From assembly GCA_001600495.1 (NCBI GenBank), contig BCKE01000054.1:66028-130027 (forward strand): a stretch of 64,000 nt of DNA, read 5' to 3'. Every line of letters starts with the position of its first letter. The stretch's first letter is position 1. Shown here piece by piece: positions 18,081-28,342 of this stretch. A model generated the notes under the pieces. The model was not told the DNA's origin. It ran no database searches and saw only the letters and a list, made by a program, of their open reading frames with translations. The position numbers were made by a program, and so were the translations under genes. The DNA is from Pilasporangium apinafurcum (Eukaryota; Oomycota; Peronosporomycetes; Pythiales; Pythiaceae).

Positions 18081-19087
18081 TTAAAATTCAAACGATTCCC
18101 GTCGCACACGTGGGGATGGCTGTGGTTTCGCGGACGCCGCTGGTGGCTGTGTAACCGGAATAGCTGTAGCCATAGGCACTGCTTGGAACCCTTGTGACTG
18201 CTGCGTCACACCCGCAGATGGTCGGCCCACTGCCTGTGGTGGGGCACCGCGTGGAGCCGTGGGAATCGCGCGGCCGGCCACACGTGGGGATGGCGCGGTC
18301 GAGTTTTGCGGAGGTTGTTGGTTGTAGTAGCTCATGACACCGCTGCTCGGGGTTGCATCCACATTGCCTGCAGCTTGGCCATATGATGCGTAATTTATGT
18401 TACCACTCGTGGTGCTAGCTGGAGCGTTCGTGGACGCGTTCTTAGCAAACGCTGGCGGAGTCGCAGCCATGTCGTCATCTTCATTTGCTGCTCGCGAACG
18501 TCGCACCAGTGTGAGGAAGATTACACCGACTGCAATCACACCAATGGCCGCACCGATGATACCAAAAACGACCGTCATGTCTGATCCACCGCTGTTGCTG
18601 TCGGATGTACCCGCACTCGTGCCGTCGCCGCTACCCGAGGTGGAGGAGGTCGTGGTGTTGCCGGTGCTACCAGTCGTGGATGCGGCAGTGGAGCTGTCAT
18701 TATTACCAGTCGTGCTTGCTTCACTGGTAGAAGAAGCCGTGGCATCACTGCTGCTGCTGCCAGAAGAAAAGTAATCGGTGCAATCTTCGCCGAATGGACA
18801 GACACCGCCCACCTTAACGTAACAGCCGTCGTCCGAAAAAACTATACAAGGCGGACAGCCACCGTCCGCGATAGTACACGGATTGGTCTCAGCGCCACCA
18901 CGGTAGCAGGTTGTTATGGCTGCACACTGTTGCGCTACGGTTTTCGCATGTACTGCAGGGGAGATAGACGCTATACACACAGTTTCTTTGAGTAAAATAC
19001 GCAATAAAGAATCATTTCCATCTAACAAAACGTACCAAATGCGACGACAGCGGCAAGCGCGAGGGATGTCCATTGAGTAACTTTCAT
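18081..19087 (-). CDS. Cys-rich single-pass membrane protein, unknown
   Basis: Predicted exons 19087-19036 and 18970-18081 give 313 residues. The intron 18971-19035 (GTACGT to TATAG, 65 nt) must be removed to join a clear signal peptide (WTSLALAAVVAFASISPAVHA) to the body. The ectodomain, about residues 35-85, has eight cysteines. It is followed by about 75 residues of Ser/Thr/Gly-rich, probably O-glycosylated stalk. Next come one membrane segment (VVFGIIGAAIGVIAVGVIF) with a basic stop-transfer VRRSR, and a Pro-rich cytoplasmic tail. This architecture suggests a cell-surface sensor or wall-contact protein, but I recognise no named family. Without splicing the protein would lack a signal peptide. 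Confidence 0.8.
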
Positions 19088-20352
19088 CGTTCCCTCTAAA
19101 TAAGTAGCGTAGCTGTTTTAACTGCTGGGGGGCAACGTCGTTATCGTCGTCGTTGAGTGAAGCTGATCGCCTGCTTTGGATGGAGTTAATAGGTGACTAT
19201 CTATCCTTCCCTGTATTCCCGATTGCCTTGATCTAAAGAGAAGCTGCTCTTAACGCTGCTCTATCGTTCAGTCTCCTCTGTTGGTTTTTCCGCTCTCTGC
19301 TCCCCTCCGCTCCGCTCCAGTACTCGATCTGTCTGTCTAACAGCTCCAGCACAGTACTGCCTCGTTTCTACGATAATCCCATACGGTTAAAACCTAACCC
19401 TTGTTCGATTCCCATCATCACATTGGACTGACTAGTTTTTTTTTGGGGTGGGTAGATGGGCGGATCCACTGTTCCGCGAAAATTATTGGTGGAGCATATG
19501 TGTACCACCGTCCGCTCCCTGGAAGCCGGTAGTGGACGCAAAGGGATAGAGAGAGAACAATCAGATCGAGAAACCCTAACGCTTCCGCAAGCATTACACA
19601 TATATTGTGTCACAAAATCCTTCCACCATCGGCGTGTTATCGTTACTATGTTGAAAGGTTGAACCATAAGGCTATTTGTGTGGATTGTGCCATTCTATGT
19701 TTATTGATGCATCCCTTCCGTGCCTGCATTCATGATGCTTTTTCCTAATTAGATTACCTAAATCGGCTACGTTAGATTCATGCAATGCCAACAACATATG
19801 AAGTACAAATACTGATTAAGCACACTCATAAAGTGCAATACTGATACTTAATGAGGCGTGAATCGTACGAACCCACAACAACACCATCAACAACAATCGT
19901 CATGCTTTCGATCTGCAAAGTACGGTGAGTGTTTATGACACGCAATAAAGTGTACCCAACTACTATTGCCGTTTCATTATAAGAACCGTCCTTTAATCGA
20001 TATGTCTACTGTGTTAAAAATAGTCTACTATTCAAAAGATAACAATACAATACAATACAGCGTATACTATACGCCAATATTACCACAAATCAGTTATCAA
20101 TTTGGTCACCGAAGTAATAAAACGAAAGACACCATCTCCCTAAACAAAAAATCATTTTCTGTTATTTAACCAATCAAAATATTTTTCAGGTATTTTTAAC
20201 CAATGAAACGACGTATTATCGGTTTACACCCATAATACCCAAGGCATGTCACTGGGGGAACATGGACCACCACACGCTATTCTTCTTCTCCCTCTCACCA
20301 AGAGCTATATAGCTCCGCAGATTGATAGATACGCTTCTTGTATTCTCCAGCC
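19088..20352. other. Intergenic with divergent promoters
   Basis: No gene seen. Inverted CCAAT motifs followed by A/T tracts occur at 20170-20176 and 20200-20206, about 150 to 180 bp before the EI24 start codon. Confidence 0.5.
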
Positions 20353-21108
20353 ATGTCGACGTATGTGCTACGAGGAATGGGCTACTTCTTCACGCATCCG
20401 CGGCTGTGGATGACGGCGCTCTGCCCCATTTTGCTGACGATGGTCGTGGCACTTGCGGTGACTATCTCGCTGTTCGCTGCAGCATTGGAGCCGCAGGAAG
20501 ATGCACTCGCGGATGCGGGTGTCCCCGACGTACTGGCATGGATATTGGCGGTGCTGTTGGTCATTGTAGAGATCTTCGTTGTCACCCTCATCTTCAACCT
20601 CATCGTGCTCGGCTGTTATCAGGACAAGATCTTTGAGCAAGTGCTCAAGTACAAGGGCCACCAGGCACTGGTCGAGAACGAAGAGTTACACGCATCCTGC
20701 GCACAGACATGCAATGCCTGCTGTCGTGTGAATATACTTTGCCAACTGCTGCTGCTGATTATCACTCTACCGCTAAACTTGCTGCCAGTGATCGGAACAC
20801 TGATCTTTGTGTGGGTGAACGGTACACTGTTGGCGTGGGGGTATCACTTGTACTACTTTGAGATGAAAGGCTGGTCTTATGATCAGCAGAAGCAGTTCAT
20901 CCGCCGACGCAAGCTTCAGTACACTTCTTTTGGAGCACAGGCGATGTTCATCGAAATGATTCCATTCTTTGCGTCGCTGTTTATCTTTACGAATACAGTC
21001 GGTGCGGCGCTCTTTGCAGCAGATATTGAAGATGAGTTGAACCGTCACCAGCCACCATCGTATCAATCGCAGGAACCCGCTCAAGGATACTCTGTGAGCC
21101 ATGTCTGA
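20353..21108 (+). CDS. EI24 domain membrane protein
   Basis: 251 residues from the ATG at 20353. The start LRGMGYFFTHPRLWMTALCPIL is typical of the EI24/CysZ-like family. Membrane segments are seen near residues 25-47, 67-92, 130-158 and 205-225. A Cys-rich loop (CAQTCNACCRVN) lies in the middle and a soluble Gln/Pro tail at the end. Family members sit in the ER or other endomembranes; animal EI24 acts in autophagy and bacterial CysZ in sulfate uptake. The oomycete role is unknown. Length fits the family. Confidence 0.75.
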   Translation: MSTYVLRGMGYFFTHPRLWMTALCPILLTMVVALAVTISLFAAALEPQEDALADAGVPDVLAWILAVLLVIVEIFVVTLIFNLIVLGCYQDKIFEQVLKYKGHQALVENEELHASCAQTCNACCRVNILCQLLLLIITLPLNLLPVIGTLIFVWVNGTLLAWGYHLYYFEMKGWSYDQQKQFIRRRKLQYTSFGAQAMFIEMIPFFASLFIFTNTVGAALFAADIEDELNRHQPPSYQSQEPAQGYSVSHV

Positions 21109-21882
21109 CAAAAGCAAGAAAAGAGTTGTCGCGTTTGTCAATCAATCAAGCACACTATTCAAATTTTTGTTGCAAAAATATGAAGATCACTTACAACTGT
21201 TAATAAACATTTTCTTCCTCGCTATGCTTTTATTCGTTATCATTGCAACGCCATAATATAGCTCGGATCATTTACAGGGATAATCACACAAGCCCACAGC
21301 GACATGGATGGTCGCGCCATTGAAGAGAGAAAAACGACACATTTGTATACTCGGGAGTTCCTTTCGCCTTCCCTCTAAGAATATTAGTGAAAGTTCTCTG
21401 CCAAAGCGCAGGATCGCTACAGATTGAGCAGTCGATCTGATTGATAACGGTTGGAACAAACATAGCACGAATACATTATTCATCTCTTCAGATTTGTAGT
21501 AGATGGTCTCGCCAATTTTTTTATTTTTTTTATGGACGACGAAGCCATTATTTCCTGAAAAGGTGGGTGCGGACACAGGCAAAGATGTTGAACCCACGTT
21601 TGTACTGAATTAGGGGAATAGCTGCTGGCACCTCAGCCTGTGGCTTACTTTCCATGGAAAGAAATGATATTTTCTCTGTCATTCTATTGGATATAATTAC
21701 AATACTGATTTTTCAGCCAATCAAATGTCGCATTATGTCGACGGATGTGCATGTACCAAAAGGTATGGATATTGGAAGGAAGAAATTTTTTCCTGCGCAA
21801 AGCACCTGTTCGCTCAATTCAGTTGCGAATTTGCCAACTGAAGCACCAAGCGTTAACTTCAACAAATACCAGAAACAAAACA
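21109..21882. other. Intergenic, Pmp3 promoter at right
   Basis: No gene seen. A CCAATCA motif preceded by TTTTTCAG lies at 21711-21723, 160 bp before the first Pmp3 ATG. Confidence 0.5.
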
Positions 21883-22138
21883 ATGGCTGTGACCTGTGGC
21901 GATATCCCTCGTTTGATTTGCTCTGTCATTATCCCACCCGTTGGTGTCTTCTTTCAAGTCGGTTGCACCAAAGACCTCGCTATCAACGTTTTGTTAACCG
22001 TTCTTGGGTAATTTTATTTGTTAATCTGCGATCGTATCTTTCTATTCATGCTGCCAAGCAATACTAATTTATTTGTTCCATCTGTGTAGGTATATCCCAG
22101 GAGTGGTTCATGCTGTTTACATCCTCATCAAGGAATAA
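21883..22138 (+). CDS. PMP3: Pmp3-type plasma membrane proteolipid, copy 1
   Basis: Exons 21883-22007 and 22090-22138 give 57 residues; the intron 22008-22089 is 82 nt (GTAATT to TGTAG). The protein is a standard Pmp3/UPF0057 proteolipid: two membrane segments (LICSVIIPPVGVFFQVGC and the LTVLGYIPGVVHAVYIL half) joined by a short polar loop TKDLAIN. These small proteins lie in the plasma membrane and influence membrane potential and salt tolerance. The intron splits the Gly codon before YIPG. The same position is used by all four copies here, which shows they descend from one gene. Confidence 0.92.
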
Positions 22139-23299
22139 ATAACGTTTTGATCGCCCATATTAAACGACTACGAATTTTGACTCTGACGACCAATGCTTAT
22201 CGCACTCAAGTGGGCAGAATGAAATCAGAGCTCGATTTTTTTCTTCCTGATTTTGATTTAAATGACTTGGATTAATATAAATACGAGTCTTGTAGCGTTC
22301 TTTTCTGTCAATTTGGCCCATATGTGACCGATATCGACGTTTTTCTTGTGTTTATGTCCAGAATAGGCTTCAATCACTCTCAAAATGAAGATTCGGGCTT
22401 CATCTGTTCAGTTATAAGGGACAACATGCCATATATAGTAATTGATACTGCTCTCTCATTGGGAACAAGTACATCACGTTTACAGAGATTGTATCAGCCT
22501 TTCAACACAAATGAATATTTTACACGCTTGCACTTGCAGTATGTAGACTGATTTTCCTCTTGCGAATCTAGACAGAAAACGATTTTTATCTGACTCTTTC
22601 GGTCAGTTCAAGTGCATGCACATGTAGGTAGAAAGTGATATAGCGTTCGCGATTTTTATGTTGTACCAATCATTCATGTATTGGCTCACAGTCAAACGGA
22701 AATGTTCCACGAAGCAGTGTGACCACACTTTAATGGCCGACACATGCATATACACACGCATACACACGTAGACAGTCCATCGCCAGCGTGATGAATGGAA
22801 CTTCTGTATCATTCGCGGTGACCGACCATCGAACCAACACGGAAGCCATCACCCACAAGTAAGGTGCGACAAGAAAAAAAATGCTAAATCGTCTACTGAT
22901 TCAATATATAAATCATGTGTATTTGTTTGAAATATAATAAATAGCCAAATCAGTATTTGGCAACGTGATCTTTAATGATTGGATAATAATCCAGTATATA
23001 AAAAATTAATTGGTTAATAATATATTAAATTTATTTTTAACCAATCATGTCATTTTTTTCGGTACTTCAAAACCATTTGTGGTACCTCTCCAAACGTACC
23101 CATCCCAGGATTTTGTAGCTTTCCACGAGAGAAAACGAGATGGAAAAAGCAGCTGAATGAACGAACGTTTGGTAGTTGAATCTTCTCTCTCTATCATTTC
23201 TCTCCCTACATTTTTCCTCCACTCGATCTCTGCAGTTGCGAATTTGCACTCTTCAGCCTCAACCTCCACTATCTACTCAGAAAGAACAAACTCTACACA
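22139..23299. other. Intergenic, AT-rich, with promoter of Pmp3 copy 2
   Basis: No gene seen. The part from 22900 to 23050 is very AT-rich and holds TGATTGGATAATAAT at 22976 and an inverted CCAATCA at 23041-23047. Confidence 0.5.
23194..23217 (+). promoter_or_regulatory. Inr plus FPR core promoter of Pmp3 copy 2
   Basis: TCATTTC at 23194-23200 fits the oomycete initiator YCAYTYY. CATTTTTCC at 23209-23217 fits the flanking promoter region CAWTTTNYY. The pair lies about 85-105 bp before the ATG, a normal distance for oomycete transcription starts. Confidence 0.55.
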
Positions 23300-23555
23300 A
23301 TGGCTGTGACCTGCGGCGATATCCCTCGTTTGATTTGCTCTGTTATCATCCCACCCGTTGGTGTCTACTTTCAAGTTGGTTGCACCAAGGATCTCGCCAT
23401 CAATATACTCTTAACCGTCTTGGGGTATGTTCATCATTGATTTTATCTGCGTTCCCATTTTTACCTGATTGCAATACTCGTATTCATGTGTTTGTCTTCC
23501 ATGTAGTTACATTCCTGGTGTTGTCCACGCCGTCTACATTTTGGTCAAGGAATAA
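23300..23555 (+). CDS. PMP3: Pmp3-type plasma membrane proteolipid, copy 2
   Basis: Exons 23300-23424 and 23507-23555, 57 residues; the intron 23425-23506 starts GTATGT, ends TGTAG and is 82 nt, the same length as in copy 1. The protein differs from copy 1 by only a few conservative changes (VYFQVGC for VFFQVGC, INILL for INVLL). The first exon is also close at the DNA level, so this is a fairly recent tandem duplicate. Confidence 0.92.
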
Positions 23556-23892
23556 AGATAGGAATTCTTGATGCTCGTCCATGGTTAGTTAGACCTTGGC
23601 TGGTAGAAGAGTTGCTCTGTATTGTTTGTTGGTATATAGACCATCGTAGTTTATCAAAGAAATAAATGCCAGTATTTTTTGCTGCTTCAGCCATATTCAT
23701 GCACTTGTCGCCCATTATCATTGCTTTCTTGGCTGGCGTCCATTCCTATCGCACAGTTGGAATTTTTTCATGTTGAGACATCACAATCTGGGACCCAGCG
23801 CTATATGCTACAATTACTAGGAAACAAGCAATAGTCTCCAGTTGAGTCACGTTCATTTAGTAATTCGAAGCCACCTACTCAGACTATCTACC
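23556..23892. other. Intergenic, no gene seen
   Basis: Short spacer between Pmp3 copies 2 and 3. Confidence 0.5.
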
Positions 23893-24330
23893 ATGTCGCA
23901 ACCAACACAATCAACACAACCAATGCAACCAACTCAACCGACTCAGCTGACGCCACAGGCAAAGGCTCAACCCCCGCCAGCTCATGTACCACACGTGCAT
24001 TACCAAGAACATCCCGATGGAGGCTGGTGGGAAGAAAGCGGTACACCACGCGACCAGCATCATCGATCAAAATCTTCAACTAATTCGACAGCCAACAAAA
24101 TTGCCAAGATAATCGTGGCGATTTTACTCCCACCACTGGGTGTGTTGCTTGAAACGGGGTGCGACCAAAACCTTCTTATCAATGCACTGCTCACCCTCCT
24201 TGGGTAAGAATGTTAATAGATAGAAAGTAAACTGTATGAACGGAAACACTAAAGATGTGTGAATGTGTTGTCATGATTTAGCTACATACCTGGGATTATC
24301 CACGCGCTCTATGTGATCCTGGTCGATTGA
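23893..24330 (+). CDS. Pmp3-type proteolipid with N-terminal extension, copy 3
   Basis: Exons 23893-24203 and 24282-24330 give 119 residues; the intron 24204-24281 (GTAAGA to TTTAG) is at the same codon as in the other copies. About 65 residues precede the Pmp3 core. They are rich in Gln/Thr/Pro repeats (QPTQ, QPMQ), then PPPAHVPHVHYQEHPDGGWWEE and a Ser/Thr/Asn stretch. The core (IIVAILLPPLGVLLETGCDQNLLINALL) has lost several residues shared by copies 1, 2 and 4. It may have a distinct location or partner; the extension looks disordered and cytosolic. Confidence 0.85.
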
Positions 24331-24443
24331 CGTATATAAGCTCGCAATGAAAACCCTTTTGTGTCACTAAATATACAACCTTCTTACTTCGCATTTGTGC
24401 AAAATTTTTGCTGTTTGTGGCGTCTCTCGTCTTCGCCAATGTA

Positions 24444-26009
24444 CTAGAAGCCACATAGACAACCTACCAACTTCTTCTTCACCTCTAGCAAGATTGCGCT
24501 TGCGCGTGCATCTAATTCGTCCCACATTGTGAGCACAGTGGCTGTTCCACCGATAGAGGCCATGGCTACAACAACGTCTTTTTTCTCTGGTGTCTGCACT
24601 GTCGAATACGTCAACAATGATCCTCCGCCTGATGCATTCACTTCTCGTACCAGTCGCTTCGTGAGTTCGTCCATGTCGACATGGTGATGATGCCGCAACA
24701 TAACTTCATCCAAGTGCGTAGCAGGGCAAATCAAGCGAAACTGCACAGCCAGCGGCAGTACATGCACCACATCAAAGCGCTCGTCCTGCGTCAGTCGTTC
24801 CATGCATTCATTGTGTGCCGCTAATGACTCAGTTGTAGTCTCAAACGAACATTGAAGTTGTTGAAGCACCTGCTCTTCGTCAAAATTCGTACCAATGACA
24901 ACAAATTGCGTCTTCGGTGTCGTCAGCCATCGCCCCGTGTTCTCCACTTCTAAGCGTTTCTTCCCACTCAGTTGTACAACATACCGGTTCTTCGGATCAT
25001 CTGCCAGATAAATTACCCCCTTAGCGCGAAGAATTGTTGCCGGTAAGCTACTCTGCAACCACGCGTGGACAGCAGCCAACGGTGTCGATGTGAGCTGCTC
25101 GTACGCGACTGACGTGAATGCACTACTCCCGCTGCCACCACCATTGCTGGATGGGTTTGTACTTCTCCCACCACTAGTATTTGTACGTAAACTCCCGAAG
25201 TTGTCATCTGTAGCACAATTCCAATGGTTTTTTACCGATTCATGACTCACAGCTTCATACACTCCCTCGGGTGGCGTAATGTCCAACACATGGGGCAAAT
25301 ACACTTGCCCATGATCTGTCTCGTAAATCCGTGCTGCAGGAGCATACTTGCGGATTACACTCGTCGCAAGCTTCTTAGCGTGCTCGTCCATGAGGTCAAT
25401 CTTGTTAAGAATCACAATATCCGCACATTCTAGCTGCTTGATGGCAACATCACATGGACTGATGTTATTCTTCGCGTCTTGTGCCATAGCGTCCCCATCC
25501 ACGACAACGACCACCGAATCTAGCCGCGCATGTGTCATTTTCCCAAACTTCTCCTGCACGGCCGCCACCAGCTGGGTTGGGTCGGTTGTACCACTCGTCT
25601 CAACGATCAAATAATCAAATGGTGTCTCACTTTCTTTCAAAGCGCGCCACACCACGTCTTTAAACGCGTCCAGCGTCCGCGATGCCACATTAAACACCTG
25701 CGCTTTTTTCTCGATAGAAGGCTGTAGTTGGAAGAAGGTCATGTCTTTTTCTTTCACAAGTAACGCGTCGACGTTAATAGCCGCAAGATCGCTCACAGCA
25801 CAAGCGATTTGGAGATTGAGGCGGTTCTTGAGGATGTGATGCAATAAAGACGTCTTTCCGGTGCCGAGAAACCCCGTGACGATTGTGACCGGGAGTTTCC
25901 GCTGTTTTGCATTCATCGCCAGTAGCCGCGCTTCATAACCCAAACAGAGATTCACACGCGCCGCTGCCTGGGCCAATGCTTCTGCATCTGTACTCGCCAT
26001 CCTTCCCAT
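24444..26009 (-). CDS. CobW/COG0523-family metal GTPase without CxCC
   Basis: 521 residues from an ATG. Seen: the P-loop TGFLGTGKTS at residues 45-54, the switch-type segment LIVETSGTTDP, and NKIDLMDE as guanine-specificity motif. The C-terminal CobW_C domain begins around STPLAAVHAWLQ and includes TGRWLTTPKTQFVVIGTNFD. The family hands metals such as zinc or cobalt to target enzymes. The metal-binding CxCC usually found between P-loop and switch region is absent: the place holds FFQLQPSIEKKAQVF, and no other frame supplies it. A HHHH run near the C-terminus could be a different metal site. The gene sits on the opposite strand inside the Pmp3 array. Confidence 0.85.
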   Translation of the reverse strand: MGRMASTDAEALAQAAARVNLCLGYEARLLAMNAKQRKLPVTIVTGFLGTGKTSLLHHILKNRLNLQIACAVSDLAAINVDALLVKEKDMTFFQLQPSIEKKAQVFNVASRTLDAFKDVVWRALKESETPFDYLIVETSGTTDPTQLVAAVQEKFGKMTHARLDSVVVVVDGDAMAQDAKNNISPCDVAIKQLECADIVILNKIDLMDEHAKKLATSVIRKYAPAARIYETDHGQVYLPHVLDITPPEGVYEAVSHESVKNHWNCATDDNFGSLRTNTSGGRSTNPSSNGGGSGSSAFTSVAYEQLTSTPLAAVHAWLQSSLPATILRAKGVIYLADDPKNRYVVQLSGKKRLEVENTGRWLTTPKTQFVVIGTNFDEEQVLQQLQCSFETTTESLAAHNECMERLTQDERFDVVHVLPLAVQFRLICPATHLDEVMLRHHHHVDMDELTKRLVREVNASGGGSLLTYSTVQTPEKKDVVVAMASIGGTATVLTMWDELDARASAILLEVKKKLVGCLCGF

Positions 26010-26180
26010 TGCTGGAATGATTCCTAATGGAGAGTGATGGTCCTATGGGATATTGGGTGACTATTTGATATTCAACTAAGTTTACTAGCGTTTCTGGACA
26101 AGTTGCCCACGTTTTTTGCAGAAGTAGGATATTAATCTTGATCAACGATGTGAGATTCATTTTTCATCACTAGGTTACTC

Positions 26181-26199
26181 CAACTCGCTTCGCGAGTTG
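26181..26199. repeat. Perfect 8-bp hairpin downstream of the Fanzor fragment
   Basis: CAACTCGC and GCGAGTTG arms are separated by TTC. It lies about 95 bp beyond the stop codon of the minus-strand Fanzor fragment. Confidence 0.7.
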
Positions 26200-26290
26200 C
26201 GCCTACCAACTGGCTACACCTAGAATACGGGCTGTACCGTGTGAGCAGGTTCAAGTCCGAAGACCCCGAGCTNACGCTTTTTTTGCGNTT

Positions 26291-26632
26291 CTACGACTCA
26301 CTTGATTCTCGTTGCAAGTACTCTGGTCTTGCTCGATTGTTGAAAAGTTCTGTCGTCACGCGTATAATATTCAGCGAAGCGTTCACGTCGCGATCCCAAA
26401 ACGTCTTGCATTCACTGGATTCACAGTGCAAAACGGATCGAGATTCAATTGTGCCACCGGGAACGCCGTTGACCATTTTCGGGAAGACTACCTTCGAAAG
26501 TTCAGTGTGACAGTGGAAACATCGCTTGCTTGTACGAAACTCGTCGACGGAACGAACGGTAGCGCGCTTTGACAGTTCCTTCTTGAGCGCTTTGATGCCA
26601 TGGTGGCGAATTGTCGAATGTCATACCAGTAA
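26291..26632 (-). pseudogene. Fanzor (TnpB-like) C-terminal fragment
   Basis: Minus-strand translation gives a continuous block: a basic helix (HHGIKALKKELSKRATV), SVDEFRTSKRC, CFHCHTEL, then CESSECKTFWDRDVNASLNI. This is the RuvC-II-side block, four-Cys zinc ribbon and RuvC-III Asp motif of eukaryotic TnpB homologues (Fanzors). It corresponds to the end of the copy at 55874-57741. Nothing recognisable precedes it, so the N-terminal two thirds are missing. Fanzors are RNA-guided DNA endonucleases; this fragment cannot act. Its DEFRTS block is intact, unlike the larger copy. Confidence 0.8.
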
Positions 26633-27030
26633 AAAAAAATTCCCATACTGGTTGCAAAGACACACTTGCAGTTGGTTATACTGAAAATAAGATTTCGAGG
26701 TAATTCGTTTGTCAGGTTTTCTAGTCAGTATGACAGGTTTGGCCAGACAGACAAAATGGAATCTCATACGTTTTTCGTACGGACGGACAGCTTGCGAAAA
26801 TAAGATGAAAGATGGCGCTTCCTACCTTCTGTGCGTACAGTTGGTGATTTTCTCTTGGCTAGTCCCATATGGGACTTGGGCACAGTCAATGTTCTCTCAA
26901 ACGGTGAAGAAAATGGAGCAACGGTTGTCGCTTTCAATCACATGACTTGCTTTCTCTAATCTTCGGTCACAAACGAACAAGCCTGTTTCTTCTCGTCCCG
27001 ATACCTTCGATATAAACTACACTAAAAACA

Positions 27031-27304
27031 ATGGCCATCACCTGCGGAGATATTCCACGCTTAATCTGCTCTGTCATTTTGCCGCCATTGGGGGTCTTTT
27101 TCCAAGTAGGCTGCACGAGCGATCTCGTCATCAACATTCTTCTCACCTTGCTCGGGTAAGCAAACTTCATTATTGTTTCGCGTATCTAATCATTGAATCA
27201 CATTCTTCGCTATTGACTACCCATACGATATACTTCACCCATTAACTTGTACTAGATACATCCCAGGGATTATTCACGCTGTCTACATTTTGGTGAAGGA
27301 GTAA
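27031..27304 (+). CDS. PMP3: Pmp3-type plasma membrane proteolipid, copy 4
   Basis: Exons 27031-27155 and 27256-27304, 57 residues; the intron 27156-27255 (GTAAGC to ACTAG) is 100 nt and at the shared codon. The protein reads like copies 1 and 2 with small changes (AITCGD, VILPPLGVFF, TSDLVIN). It is separated from copy 3 by the CobW gene and the Fanzor fragment, so insertion or rearrangement followed the tandem duplication. Confidence 0.92.
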
Positions 27305-28342
27305 GAGGGAATCTTGTTGAGAAGGAGTAAGACCAAGTCATGGTACAGCCTGTGAAATTCCTCCTTACTGTTGTAACGATTCCATTGGATGGAAGCTAGG
27401 AACGTTTTGACATTGATCGATTGTGCGATTAACCCTTAATGAATTGCTCAACTGGAACAACTGCATTCCACTTCCACGTTTCGTTTTCTGTGTAACCATC
27501 ACTCCTTTCAGATATGTAGCCATGTTGCCTTGTGGAGACTGGAAAAACTTTGGTATCATGAGCATTCCACCTGCACTGACGCACTCCACATACCACTCCA
27601 CACTCATATACAGCGACGAGAAATGCAGCACATTTGTACAAGTCGTAGCACACGTATCTAATACCAGAAGACCAAGTAGCTCCTGCAGCAGGCTATCATA
27701 ATGCACAACACAACGAACATAATGAGTTCAACCCAAGACCCGATTCAACCCAATCATAAACAAAACTCTTTATGTCAAATGCGTTAGCTGTGTATTTCAT
27801 TAAGCATTGATTCGACCGTCGTCTTTCTCTAATTTCCTAACGTTCTCTACGTTCTCTCCTACACTTTCATTCTCTTATACCTACTACGCGCATAAAAAGC
27901 AAGGCGAAAACCACAGGAAACGTTGGAAAGGGGGGGTTGGGGGGCGGCGAGCAGCGGAGAACCAACGCAAGCGCAAAAAAGTAACAGCTACGCAGTTGAG
28001 CGCGTCTTCTTGATCGTCTTCATAAAAATACACGCACAGCAGCAGCGTGTGCTTCATCAACTTTTTTTCTTTTTTTGCAATTGTGATATTCAGCACCCAA
28101 TGGATTTCTGCGAATGGTCGTATGGTTGCTAACAGATTTTCCGAGCTATCGGTCCATCCTCATTCATTACTGGGTACACACGTACACTCCATATTCCACT
28201 GCACAGTGCCTCTCTCTTTTTGTGTGTTTTTCCAATCATCGTCTATCAGCGTTAAAAAGAGGCCAGCCCCCTCCAAACGCCTTTCCGTCTTCCCCATGCC
28301 AAAGCCAAAAATACAATTCATTTTTTACCAACGGACGCTTCG
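27305..28342. other. Intergenic, no supported gene
   Basis: A 113-codon minus frame at 27365-27706 starts with GTG and has no recognisable domain, so it is not called. Confidence 0.45.

Larger units (their letters stand above)
26010..27030. other. Intergenic with a Fanzor fragment
   Basis: Outside the fragment at 26291-26632 no gene is seen. Two ambiguous bases (26273 and 26288) lie just beside the fragment. Confidence 0.5.

Noticed and set aside
25640-25770. Hidden exon with CxCC in the CobW gene
   Set aside because: Read in other frames, no Cys motif and no splice pair that would add one.
27365-27706. 113-codon minus frame after Pmp3 copy 4
   Set aside because: No ATG at its start and no family resemblance; it may be chance.
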